Below, in pieces: positions 24,757 to 34,700 of a DNA stretch of 46,086 nucleotides. The DNA comes from UBA2638 sp046293135 (GTDB lineage: Bacteria > Pseudomonadota > Alphaproteobacteria > Micavibrionales > Micavibrionaceae), in NCBI GenBank assembly GCA_046293135.1, contig JBKBPR010000008.1, forward strand, positions 1 to 46,086. The letters run 5' to 3'. The notes below the pieces were generated by a model that did not search any database, was not told the origin of the DNA, and was given only the letters and a program-made list of their open reading frames with translations. Position numbers and translations under genes: made by a program. Each line of letters starts with the position of its first letter. The first letter of the stretch is position 1.

Positions 24757-27171
24757 ATGAAATTTACCTTGAGCTGGCTTAAAAACCATTTGGACACTGA
24801 TGCAAGCCCCGAACAAATCGGGGAGGCGTTGACCGCGCTGGGGCTGGAGCTTGATGCTCTGGACGATCCTTCGAAAATCTATGCACCGTTCAAGGTTGCC
24901 TATGTCGAGAGCGCCGAAAAACATCCCGATGCCGACCGTTTGAAAATCTGTACGATGCGCACGATTGATGGCGTGCAAAAAGTTGTGTGCGGCGCGCCCA
25001 ATGCCCGCGCGGGCATGAAGGGGATTTTTGCGCCTGAGGGCTCTTATATTCCCGGCTCTGACATGGTTTTGAAAAAAGGCGTGATCCGCGGTGTCGAGAG
25101 CTGCGGAATGCTTGTATCGGCTGCGGAAATGGCGCTGTCCGATGACCATGACGGGATTATCGAGGTAGAGGATGATGCCGAGATTGGCACGCCGCTGGCG
25201 CAGATTTTCGGGTTGGATGATCCGGTCTTTACGGTGGATTTAACCCCGAACCGCGTTGATTGCGCGGGGGTGCGCGGTATTGCGCGGGATTTGGCCGCCG
25301 CCGGATTGGGTAAGTTTAAGCCGCTGGATGTGCCGAAAATCAAGGGCGGTTTTACATCGCCTGTCTCTGTGAAAATTGAGGATGGCGAGGGCTGCCCGTT
25401 ATTTTTGGGGCGTTATATTCGCGGCGTGAAAAACGGCGCTTCCCCGCTCTGGCTGCAAAGCAAGCTCAAAGCGGTGGGGCTGCGTCCAATCTCGATATTG
25501 GTTGATATTACCAATTATTTTTCGCTCGATCTGTGCCGCCCTTTGCACGTTTATGATGCGAACAAAATTACGGGCGATATTCTCGTGCGCAAGGCCGCAG
25601 CGGGAGAGAGCTTTGACGCGCTGAATGATAAATCATACACCGCGCTTGGCGGTGAGGTGGCGATTACGGACGGCTCAGGCTTGATCGGGCTGGGCGGTAT
25701 TGTCGGCGGCGTTTCAACGGGCAGCGAGGATGACACGGTTGATGTATTCCTTGAGGCCGCTTATTTTGCGCCGCTGCGTATTGCGCGGACTGGCCGTACA
25801 TTGGGGATTGAGAGCGATGCAAGGTATCGTTTCGAGCGCGGAATCGACCCCGTATTCACTTATGATGCGATGGAACTTGCGACGCAGATGATCCTTGATC
25901 TGTGCGGCGGCGAGGCCAGCGAGATTGTTGAGGCGGGGGCTTTGCCGCAATGGGAAAAACGCGTTGATTATGATCCCTCACTGGTCAAAACCCTGATCGG
26001 GATGGATGTTGCGCCCGCCCGCCAGAAGGAAATTTTAACCGCGCTTGGTTTTTCGATCACTGAAAAAAGCGGGGTTTTTGAGGTTGCCGTTCCGCCATGG
26101 CGCGGCGATATTTGGAACAATGACACCGATGGCCGCGCCGATCTGGCGGAGGAAATTATGCGCGTTGAGGGGCTGGATATCCTGCCCGCGGTTTCTGTGC
26201 GCTCTGAGGCCAGTGTTGCTGGTTTGGCCGAAACGCCGCTTTTGAGCCGGATGCGATTGGCGCGCAACGCTCTAGCTTCACGCGGATTTTTCGAATGCGT
26301 GACATGGTCGTTTATGCCCAAGGATTTGGCGCGGCATTTCGGGTCGAATGACAATCCCGCTTTGGCGATTGCCAATCCGATCAGCGCCGAGATTGACCAG
26401 ATGCGTCCGTCTATCCTGCCCAATCTGATTCAGGCAGCGGCGAAAAATGAAGCGCGCGGATTTGGAGATGCGGCGCTGTGTGAAGTCGGCCCCGTTTTCC
26501 GCACCAGCAAACCCGACGGGCAAGATATGGTTGCGGCGGGTATTCGGCTTGGGGCGCATGCGGCGCGGAGCTGGTCGGACAGCAATGCGGCGCGGGCGAT
26601 TGATGCTTATGATGCCAAGGCCGATGCGCTGAGCGCCTTGATGGCTTGCGGCGCGCCTGTCGCCAATGCCCAGATCAAGGCCGAAGCGCCGGAGCATTTC
26701 CACCCCGGCCGTTCCGGTTCTGTGACTTTGGGCAAGGTCGTGTTGGCGAGCTTTGGCGAAATTCACCCCGCTATTCTTGATGAGATGGATATTCAAGACA
26801 GCGTTGTCGGGTTTGAGATTTACCTGCAAAACATCCCCGAAGCCCGCAACAAAACGGGAACGGAAAAGCCTTATTTGACCTTGTTGTCGTTACAGCCGTT
26901 ATCGCGCGATTTTGCCTTTATCGTTGATACGGCGGTGGAGGCTGATGCGTTGGTACGTGCGGCCAAGGCGGCGGATAAAAAGCTGATCGCGGCGGCCTAT
27001 GTGTTTGACGTTTACACGGGCAAGGGCGTTGAGGAGGGCAAGAAATCGCTTGCGCTTAATGTGACGCTTCAGCCGCAGGACAAAACCCTGACCGATAAGG
27101 ATATCGAGCAAATCTCGCAAGCCGTGATTGCCTCGGTCTTTGATAAAACCGGCGGCGTTTTGCGCGGTTAA
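24757..27171 (+). CDS. pheT: Phenylalanyl-tRNA synthetase beta subunit
   Basis: It is the tRNA-binding and editing subunit of the (alpha-beta)2 enzyme that charges tRNA-Phe. The 804-residue product has a tRNA-binding OB domain (about 40-150, HPDADRLKIC and VVCGAPNARAG), the B3/B4 editing domain (about 200-390), and B5. It also has a catalytic-like core and the C-terminal FDX-ACB anticodon domain (KPYLTLLSLQPLSRDFAFIV; KGVEEGKKSLALNVTLQP). I chose ATG 24757 because the family starts MKFTLSWLK; an upstream frame from 24661 adds a Gln/Lys leader. The ribosome site is weak. The partner gene pheS is not adjacent. Confidence 0.97.
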   Translation: MKFTLSWLKNHLDTDASPEQIGEALTALGLELDALDDPSKIYAPFKVAYVESAEKHPDADRLKICTMRTIDGVQKVVCGAPNARAGMKGIFAPEGSYIPGSDMVLKKGVIRGVESCGMLVSAAEMALSDDHDGIIEVEDDAEIGTPLAQIFGLDDPVFTVDLTPNRVDCAGVRGIARDLAAAGLGKFKPLDVPKIKGGFTSPVSVKIEDGEGCPLFLGRYIRGVKNGASPLWLQSKLKAVGLRPISILVDITNYFSLDLCRPLHVYDANKITGDILVRKAAAGESFDALNDKSYTALGGEVAITDGSGLIGLGGIVGGVSTGSEDDTVDVFLEAAYFAPLRIARTGRTLGIESDARYRFERGIDPVFTYDAMELATQMILDLCGGEASEIVEAGALPQWEKRVDYDPSLVKTLIGMDVAPARQKEILTALGFSITEKSGVFEVAVPPWRGDIWNNDTDGRADLAEEIMRVEGLDILPAVSVRSEASVAGLAETPLLSRMRLARNALASRGFFECVTWSFMPKDLARHFGSNDNPALAIANPISAEIDQMRPSILPNLIQAAAKNEARGFGDAALCEVGPVFRTSKPDGQDMVAAGIRLGAHAARSWSDSNAARAIDAYDAKADALSALMACGAPVANAQIKAEAPEHFHPGRSGSVTLGKVVLASFGEIHPAILDEMDIQDSVVGFEIYLQNIPEARNKTGTEKPYLTLLSLQPLSRDFAFIVDTAVEADALVRAAKAADKKLIAAAYVFDVYTGKGVEEGKKSLALNVTLQPQDKTLTDKDIEQISQAVIASVFDKTGGVLRG

Positions 27172-27215
27172 GAGCGGCCTTTGTAGGTGTTCTGATAGCA
27201 CATAACTCTAAATTA

Positions 27216-27244
27216 TTGACATAATGTATACTTTGTGGTTTTAT
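27216..27244 (+). promoter_or_regulatory. Possible promoter of the orphan gene at 27273
   Basis: TTGACA at 27216-27221 is followed 17 bases later by TTTTAT at 27239-27244, 28 bases before the ATG. The -35 region (ATTGACATAAT) is identical over 11 bases to that of the promoter at 13962. The -10 is poor. Confidence 0.35.
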
Positions 27245-27272
27245 GAGAGCGCTTTTAAATGGAGGTTGCTCT

Positions 27273-27851
27273 ATGGTTTTTACTGAACAAGATTACAAAG
27301 CCTTAAATGCAGACATGCGTGATCAACTAAGATCAACATTGGTTGATATTTTTCAAAAAGCTGCGTCTTGTTTACAACAAGCGGAGGCATCAAAAAATTT
27401 CAATATCAGTTTCAACGCGAGAAGTTTTCAATCGACTTATAGTTATTGCCTGAGCCAATTTTCAAATCTTGAACAAGTAAAATTCAATGATCAATTTTTA
27501 GATGGCGTAATTGGATACTTGGGTGGGTCTCATATGCTTTTTTATGCTCCCGAAATAATAGAAGAAGAAAATACAGAAATACAAGAAGACATCATGAATG
27601 TCCTCGTAAAAGCTATGAGTGTATCTGATTTTTATATTGATGATTTGTCACAAGTCGATACCAGCAGAGCATTCAGCCTTACAACTTTCGCGTCAGGTGA
27701 AGAAATCACGTTTAACCGAATTTTGGTTTTAGGTCAGGTACTAGAAGCCGCCCAAAAGCTGATCAAGTCTGGCGTGTACCCAACTCTTGCGCCACAACAT
27801 CTTTCCGGCTCAGCTTCCCGATCATCGTTTTCGGTAGGGGATCCTTCCTGA
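27273..27851 (+). CDS. AT-rich orphan protein of unknown function overlapping fadD
   Basis: The product has 192 residues. I chose ATG 27273, 7 bases behind GGAGG, over an ATG at 27243 that lies in the likely -10. Residues ~1-165 are soluble and mixed helical (DQLRSTLVDIFQKAASCLQQ; EEENTEIQEDIMNVLVKAMS), with no motif I recognise. The base composition is clearly more AT-rich than that of the flanking pheT and fadD, which suggests acquisition from elsewhere. The last ~30 codons are the reverse complement of the 3' end of fadD (27763-27851), so the natural C-terminus was probably lost and replaced by read-in. Confidence 0.7.
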   Translation: MVFTEQDYKALNADMRDQLRSTLVDIFQKAASCLQQAEASKNFNISFNARSFQSTYSYCLSQFSNLEQVKFNDQFLDGVIGYLGGSHMLFYAPEIIEEENTEIQEDIMNVLVKAMSVSDFYIDDLSQVDTSRAFSLTTFASGEEITFNRILVLGQVLEAAQKLIKSGVYPTLAPQHLSGSASRSSFSVGDPS

Positions 27852-29463
27852 ATTCGATAATCTTCGGCATTTCCATTTTGGAGAGCTTATCCTCCAAAAA
27901 TTGAGTCAGTTCCCAATCGGTGAGAACCATACCGGGTTTAAGTTTGACCCAAGCCTTGACGATTTCGCCGCGCTGGGAATGTTCCAGCCCCGCAACGATA
28001 CATTCCTCGACCGCTGGATGCTCGTAGATTTTTTCCTCGATATTGCGCGGATAAACATTATAGCCGTTGGTGATAATCATATCCTTGATGCGGTCGACAA
28101 TATAGGTGTAACCGTTCGCATCCATAATGCCGATATCGCCTGTATGCAGCCTGTAATCACCGTCTCCGGTCGGGCGCAAGACATCATCGGTGGCTTCTTT
28201 GTTTTTCCAATAGCCTTTCATAACCTGCGGCCCGCGAATACAAACCTCGCCGCGATCACCCAAAGCCATCGGCGTTACCTTGTCATCCTTGTTGATGATC
28301 TCGATAATCGTGTTGGGCAGCGGCAGGCCGATAGACCCCGCAACATTCTCACCGAATGGCGGGTTGACATTGGTAACGGGGGAGGACTCGGTCAGGCCAT
28401 AGCCCTCTACAACAATACAGCTGGTCTTGGCTTCGAAGGATTTTTTGACCTCGACGGGGAGCGCCGCCCCGCCCGAAATACAAAATTGTAATGAGGAGAG
28501 ATCATATTTTGCAATTTGTGCATGATTGTTCATAGCGTTGAAAATTGCGGGAACAGCCGCCATAAATTGCGGTTTGGCCTTGGTGATGGCCTGAAGCGAT
28601 TGACCCAGATCAAAGCGCGGAATAGTGACAATTTCAAACCCGCCAAGCACAGGCACGTTGAGCGTCACCGTCATCGCAAAGACGTGGAACATCGGTAAAA
28701 TCGCGAGCATTTTATAGTGTTCTTGCTCATCAGGGAAATTGACGAAACACTGCACCGCATTGGCGTAGATATTACGGTGCGTCAGCATCGCGCCTTTGGG
28801 GATACCCGTCGTGCCGCCCGTATATTGCAAGACGGCGATATCCTCGGCGGCATTGATAACCGGCGGTACATACGAGCCGGAGTTGTTGAGGAAATCGGAA
28901 AGTTTGACGATGCGCTCATCATTCCAATCGGGCTTTGCGACATCCTTGGCTTTCAAAAGCGGAAAGAGAATATTTTTCGGGAAGGACAGCATATCGGTGA
29001 AATTCCCGATCACGAGCCTTTTCAGCCGCGTGCTTTCCAGCATCTCATGCGCCTTGGGATAAAGCGCAGCGAGATCGAGCGTAATTAGCATATCGGTTTC
29101 GCTGTCTTCGATTTGATGCTTTAACTCACCGCTGGCATAAAGCGGGTTGTAATTCACAACCGTCGCCCCTGCATGCATAATACCATAGTATGCAATCAGA
29201 AAGAGCGGGCAGTTGGGCAGGAAAATGCCGACCTTTTGCCCTTTTCCGATATTGAGCGCTTGCAATCCGGCGGCAAATTTATCGACAGATTTTCCCAATT
29301 CCGCCCATGTGTAAGTTTTCCCCAGAAAATCCATGGCTGTTGCATTCGGCTTGCGCGCGATTGTTTCGCGGAAGGCCTCAATCATTGTTTTATCAGGGAT
29401 ATCAAGACTCCAGCCCGGTTTTGCAGGATAGGTTTTCAGCCAAGGATAGTTTTGTTCGCTCAT
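27763..29463 (-). CDS. fadD: Long-chain fatty acid-CoA ligase
   Basis: It activates fatty acids to acyl-CoA with ATP at the inner membrane for beta-oxidation or lipid synthesis. The 566-residue product belongs to the ANL adenylating family: the P-loop-like YTGGTTGIPKGAMLTHRN (about 214-231), VEGYGLTESSPV, and the hinge and lid region DRIKDMIITNGYNVYPRNIE. A lysine-containing end (LPKTMIGKLSRKDV) is also present. This matches FadD (EC 6.2.1.3) in length and motifs. The ATG is at 29463. The 227 bases to the next gene are AT-rich with nothing I can name. Confidence 0.93.
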   Translation of the reverse strand: MSEQNYPWLKTYPAKPGWSLDIPDKTMIEAFRETIARKPNATAMDFLGKTYTWAELGKSVDKFAAGLQALNIGKGQKVGIFLPNCPLFLIAYYGIMHAGATVVNYNPLYASGELKHQIEDSETDMLITLDLAALYPKAHEMLESTRLKRLVIGNFTDMLSFPKNILFPLLKAKDVAKPDWNDERIVKLSDFLNNSGSYVPPVINAAEDIAVLQYTGGTTGIPKGAMLTHRNIYANAVQCFVNFPDEQEHYKMLAILPMFHVFAMTVTLNVPVLGGFEIVTIPRFDLGQSLQAITKAKPQFMAAVPAIFNAMNNHAQIAKYDLSSLQFCISGGAALPVEVKKSFEAKTSCIVVEGYGLTESSPVTNVNPPFGENVAGSIGLPLPNTIIEIINKDDKVTPMALGDRGEVCIRGPQVMKGYWKNKEATDDVLRPTGDGDYRLHTGDIGIMDANGYTYIVDRIKDMIITNGYNVYPRNIEEKIYEHPAVEECIVAGLEHSQRGEIVKAWVKLKPGMVLTDWELTQFLEDKLSKMEMPKIIEFRKDPLPKTMIGKLSRKDVVAQELGTRQT

Positions 29464-29690
29464 TGTTTTTGCCCTGTTTTCTGATTGCGGGAAATGAAAA
29501 TAACACTTTGATTTTACGCTAATTTTTAACAGTGTAACGCAGTATTATCCGATTTTCCATGGATACCGACAAGTTTTATACAAGGATTTTTGTGGGGTTT
29601 ATTTTGAAATTTGTTCGCGTAAAATATTTTTCAGGTAAAATTATTCGAATAAATTTTTTCATGTGTAAATTCTGAATTGTGCGTTTGTCT

Positions 29691-30239
29691 ATGACTTCAA
29701 ATACTTCTGCTTCACAATCTCTGCCTGTCAATGAAAATTCGGAAACGGATTTTGAAACCGTCGGTCAATCCGTTCCGGTTAAAATGCACCTGAAATGGTT
29801 TAACGGCTCCAAAGGTTTCGGCTTCGTCGTACCGGAAGAGGGGCGTTATGATGCGTTTTTGCATGTCACGACCTTGCAGCGCTGCGGCATCAATGCGATT
29901 GGTGAGGGCGCGGTTTTGATGTGCTTGCTGACGGAGGGCGATAAGGGCAAGCAGGTGCGCGAAGTCGTTGAAGTGATCGAGCAAGGCTCGCTTTCGACCA
30001 TTCCTGTTGTGAACGCCGATGAGGGCACATATACGATGGGTGGGCTGGTGAAATGGTTCAAGCCTGAACAAGGCTTTGGCTTTATCATTCCCGATGACGG
30101 CATGAAGGATATTTTTATTCACCAAACTATCTTGCAGGCGCTGGAAATCGAGGAATTGCAATCCGGTCAGCGTGTTCGCGTGACTCTCAAAGATGTCGAA
30201 AAAGGCCGCGAAGCCGTCAAGATCGAGCTGATTGATTAA
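29691..30239 (+). CDS. Protein with two cold-shock domains
   Basis: It is a nucleic-acid-binding protein. Two cold-shock OB folds are visible: residues ~28-97 with RNP1-like KGFGFV (41-46) and DAFLHV, and residues ~113-182 with QGFGFI and DIFIHQ. A polar leader precedes them. The double arrangement is common in Alphaproteobacteria. I chose ATG 29691 (182 residues) over a GTG four codons earlier; neither has a clear ribosome site. A role as an RNA chaperone or regulator is an inference from the family. It converges on the efflux operon, 32 bases apart. Confidence 0.9.
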   Translation: MTSNTSASQSLPVNENSETDFETVGQSVPVKMHLKWFNGSKGFGFVVPEEGRYDAFLHVTTLQRCGINAIGEGAVLMCLLTEGDKGKQVREVVEVIEQGSLSTIPVVNADEGTYTMGGLVKWFKPEQGFGFIIPDDGMKDIFIHQTILQALEIEELQSGQRVRVTLKDVEKGREAVKIELID

Positions 30240-30271
30240 GAGACAAATCTCAAAGCTTCTTTAAAAAAACA

Positions 30272-31705
30272 CTACCGAATTTGTGTGCCGAGTGATTCAA
30301 ACAGCCGTGCGATTTGCACGAGCGTATTGGTGCGCTCTCTGGCGAGTTGTTGTTCGGTATTGGCCAAGGAGCGCTGGGCATCCACCACATCAAGGAAGCT
30401 GATCAGCCCTTGCTGATAGAGTGTTTCAGCTTGGGAGAAACTGCGGCGGGAGGCGTTGAGCGAGCGTTCCAGCGCAGCCTGACGTTCCTGCGAGGCATTG
30501 AGCGCGGCAAGGCTGCGTTCGACATCTTCACTGGCTTCGCGCAAGGTTTGTTCGTAATTCGCCAGAGCCTCTTGCGCGCGCGCTTCTGCGATTTCAAGAT
30601 TGGCATCCCGCGCCCCGCCATCGGCGATCACCTGCGTTATCAGCGCGGCGAGTGAGGCGATCAGCGTATGCGCAACGGGCAGTGAGCTAACCCCTGTGGC
30701 GCTCAGCCCCAATGTTCCGCTCAAACGAAAATCGGGATAATAGGCGGCTTCGGCAACGCCGATATTGGCGATGGCTTGTTTGAATTGCGCTTCGGCGCGT
30801 TGAATATCAGGCCGCGCCCGCAAGACATCCATCGGCAAGATATCGGGGATTTCGAGCTGGTAGGACGGGATCGCGCTGGCGCTGCGTAGCTCCTCTTCCC
30901 GCGCGCCGGGGAAATCACCGCTGAGCGTTGCAATGCGGTTGCGCGAATTCTGCAAGGCTTGTTCGAGGGCGGGAATATCAGCGCGCAGATTTTCAACCGA
31001 TGTTTCAGCGCGGCGGAAATCAAGCTCTGGTGAAAGCCCTGCTTCATAACGGCTGCGAACGATGCTCAGCGTTTGTTCCTGTAAGGCGACCGACTCGCGG
31101 AGCAATTCAAGCTGGCGCTGATTGCCGCGCAAGGTGAGATATTCGGCGGCAATATCAGCGCTGATCCCCAAAATTGCGCCGTTTAAATCAGCGCGCGCGG
31201 CTTCAAGGCCAGCCATTGCGGCCTCAATCTCGCGGCGATTGCGTCCCGAAATATCGAGCGGTATCGCGATATTCAGATCCGCCCCTGCGCTGGTCGTTGT
31301 GGTGCTTTCGCGGTTTTGTGACAGGGCGCGGCGTTCTTGCAAATTGCTGCTTCCGCCTGCGCTGACAGATGGTTTAAAACTTGCTCCCGCCAATGTCACG
31401 CGGGCTTCGGCTTCGCGGATGCGGGCGGTTGCGGCGGCAATCGAAAAGTTCCGCTCCAGCCCGCTTTCGATGAGGCTGTTGAGCAGCGTATCATCAAACC
31501 CCTCCCACCATAGCGTTTCGGCAGCGGCTTCACTTTTGCCGATATTGAGCGCGGCAATGACGTCTTGCGAGACGAATTGTTGCGGGGCGTTGATTGCGGG
31601 GGCTTCGTAATCCTTGCCCGCTGTGCAACCGCCGAGCGAAAACAGGAGCGCCGATGAACAGCTTAACAATATCAGGGAGCGCATTGATTTTTTCATCATA
31701 CTCAT
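30272..31705 (-). CDS. Outer-membrane lipoprotein of an RND efflux system (NodT/OprM type)
   Basis: This is the trimeric exit channel of a tripartite pump. The 477-residue product has a lipoprotein signal with the lipobox SLGGC and Cys27. It also has two repeats of the outer-membrane efflux domain, with long helices (SLALQEQTLSIVRSRYEAGL; SFLDVVDAQRSLANTEQQLA) and the LDFRRAE segment. I chose ATG 31705, 1 base after the stop of the permease gene; a longer frame reaching upstream overlaps the permease and lacks a signal. It is the last gene of the operon. Confidence 0.93.
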   Translation of the reverse strand: MSMMKKSMRSLILLSCSSALLFSLGGCTAGKDYEAPAINAPQQFVSQDVIAALNIGKSEAAAETLWWEGFDDTLLNSLIESGLERNFSIAAATARIREAEARVTLAGASFKPSVSAGGSSNLQERRALSQNRESTTTTSAGADLNIAIPLDISGRNRREIEAAMAGLEAARADLNGAILGISADIAAEYLTLRGNQRQLELLRESVALQEQTLSIVRSRYEAGLSPELDFRRAETSVENLRADIPALEQALQNSRNRIATLSGDFPGAREEELRSASAIPSYQLEIPDILPMDVLRARPDIQRAEAQFKQAIANIGVAEAAYYPDFRLSGTLGLSATGVSSLPVAHTLIASLAALITQVIADGGARDANLEIAEARAQEALANYEQTLREASEDVERSLAALNASQERQAALERSLNASRRSFSQAETLYQQGLISFLDVVDAQRSLANTEQQLARERTNTLVQIARLFESLGTQIR

Positions 31706-31706
31706 A

Positions 31707-34700
31707 TTATGAAGCTCCGTTTTCCTTGGCGGTGAGATCATGGGCTTGCGCTTTGAGAAGCTGTTTTTCCAGCTCCAGCCCTGCGGCGGCGCGCGGCTTG
31801 ACGAATGGTGCAATCAGCGCATAACCGACAGGCGCAAGGTAAAGCGTAAAGAGCGTGGAAAGCCCCAGCCCGCCGAAAATAACCCAGCCGATGGCGTTGC
31901 GAGCCTCGGCACCTGCTCCGACGCTCAAGATGAGCGGCAACGCACCAAGCACGGTTGAGAGCACCGTCATCGTCACAGGACGCAACCGCACGCGCACGCC
32001 TTCACGCACCGCTTCGGGGACGGATTTTCCAGTGTCACGAATTTGATCCATAAACTCCACCAGCAAAATCGCGTTTTTGGTCATGAGCCCGATCAGCATG
32101 ACCAGCCCGATCTGGCTATAGAGATTGAGAGATTGCCCCGTAAGCATCAGCGCAAAGACCGCAGCAGCCAGCCCGAATGGCACGGTGAACATAACGATCA
32201 GCGCACTGCCGACGCTTTCAAACTGCGCCGAGAGCACGAGGAAAATCACCAAAAATGCGAGTACAAATGTCAGCAGCATTTCATAGGATGTTTCTTCGAG
32301 TGTCGCCGCATCACCGAGGAAAATAATATTCATACCGGCGGGCAGGGTTTCATTCGCCACCGCCCTGATGTCGCGGATCAAATCGCCCAAGGGCACATTT
32401 TCAGCCAGACCGATATCCATTTCCACGGCGCGGCGCTGGGCATGGCGGTTCAGCTCTGCCGAGACGCCCTTTTCCTGCAAATCAACGAGCAGGCTCAGCG
32501 GTATCAACTCACCGTTCTGATTGGTGACCATCAGGTTGAGCAAATCGGTTGCGTTCATAAAACGATTATTTGTCGGGGCGAGCACGAGCGGCACGATCTC
32601 GTCATTCATGCTCATATCAAGCAGGCGATATTCATTGACCATGACGCGCAAGGTTTGCGAAATTGTATCAAGCGGCACGTTCAAATCATTGGCGCGTTGA
32701 CGGTTGATGATAAAGGACAATTCGGGTTGTGACGTGTTGAAATTCACGCGCACGTCATTGATTGCCGATAGCCGTGAGCGCAATGTTTCTGCAAATTCAT
32801 CGGCGGTTTCGGACAGGGTTTCATAATCATTGCCAAGCAGCGCAAGCTCCAGCCCGCCGCCGCGATTACGCACATTGAGGCTAGAGCCTTGGGCGATACG
32901 AATTTGCGCCCCCGGCAAATCACGAATGGCGCGATTGACCTCATCGGCGAGTTGCTGTTGGGATATATTACGGGCGTTCCAATCGCTCAACGTGGCGGAG
33001 ATAAAGGCGCGGTTTTTATCCCAGCGGCCAATGATCGAGAAAATATCGGTGATAATGCCTTGGTCTTTATAGGGCTGGAGCGCGGCTTCAACCATACGTG
33101 CCTGTGCATCAGTATAGGCCAAAGTTGCCCCGTCGGGGGCGGTGACGAAAATATTGAGCGCGCCGCGATCCTCACGCGGCAGCAATTCCTGTTGGAGGGA
33201 TTGAAAACCTATATAGCCGCCCAGTGCGATAATCAGCGAGAGTGTAACCGCAAGGGCGCGTCTGGCCAGAAGAATATCAAGCGTCATGAAATAAAATTCG
33301 GAGAGCTTGCCGCCAACGGCATCAAGCCCGCTACGGATTTTGCCGAAAAACGGATTTGTTCCCGACAGATTGGGCAGGCGCGAAGCCATCATCGGACAGA
33401 GCGTAATGGCTACAAAGGAGCTGATCATCACCGCAATCGCCAGCACAATGCCGAATTCCTTGAACATCGCCCCTGTCTGGCCGGGGAGGAAGGCAATCGG
33501 CAGGAATACCGCAATCAAGGTGATGGTGGTGGCGAGAACGGCGAAAAACACTTGCCGCGTCCCAAGAACGGCGGCGGCCATTTTATCGACTTTTTTCGCC
33601 CGCAAGCGCTGGATATTTTCCAGCACGACAATCGCATCATCAACGATCAAACCCGTTGCCAATACCAAAGCCAGCAGTGTGAGGATATTGATCGAAAAGC
33701 CGAGCGCCCAGATAGCGGCGAGCGTTCCGATCAGCGCAACGGGCATGGTGACGGCGGGGATAAGCGTTGTGCGCCACTGCCCCAAAAAGGTTGCAATCAC
33801 AACCAGAACGATGATGATTGCAAAGAATAATGTTGTGATAACTTCATAAAGCGCGCCTTTGATGAATTTGGCATCATCGGAATTGACGGCGACTTCGTAA
33901 TCGCGGGCGCGGGCGTTGATTTGCTCCAGCCGCTTTTTGATCTCATCGGAAATCAGGATCGTATTTGACCCCGCTTGCCGCACGATACCAAGCCCGATCA
34001 CAACGCGGCCATTGAGCAGTGAATATGAGCTTGCGGTTTGCGGCGCGAAAAAGACATCAGCAATATCACCGAGCCGCGTATTGTTCTTGATGAAAATATT
34101 TTGCACGTCTTCGGGCTGCGTGGCCGAGGCGAACGCCCTGACGATCAATTCCTGACCGCCTGAATCATAGCTGCCGACCGGCACATCATATTGCGTATTC
34201 CTGAGCGCGGTAATGATTTCATTGACCGCAATTCTATGCCCCGACATTTTGGCGGGATCAATCTGGATGCGCATCGTGCGGGGCTGATTGCCGTTGATAT
34301 TGACCTCGGCCACGCCATCAATCGAGAGCAGTTCGGGAACGATATCTTTTTCAACCCGCGAAGCCAGCTCATATTTCGAGAGCGAATTGCTGAACGCCGA
34401 GAGCTGCATGATTGCGCGGGCATCATCATCGGCCTTGATGACAAGCAACTGATCTATATCATTGGGCAGCCTGCGTTCGACGCGGCTCACGGCTTCGCGT
34501 ATATCATTGGCGGCCATATTGATATCGACATCCTGACGGAACTCGATCCGCAGCCGCATCGTGCCTTCCTCGCTGGAGGCGAAAATATTGCGCACGCCTG
34601 AAACGCGGGCGATAGCGCTTTCGACAATGCTGGTCACTTCGGCGTCCATGGTTTCGGGCGAAGCGCCCTGCAGCGTTGCGCGGACGGTTACAATCGGGCG

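Noticed and set aside
32043..33830. Plus-strand frames of 229 and 313 codons inside the RND permease region
   Set aside because: Both are antisense to a full-length, motif-complete permease and are rich in Gln/His/Arg.
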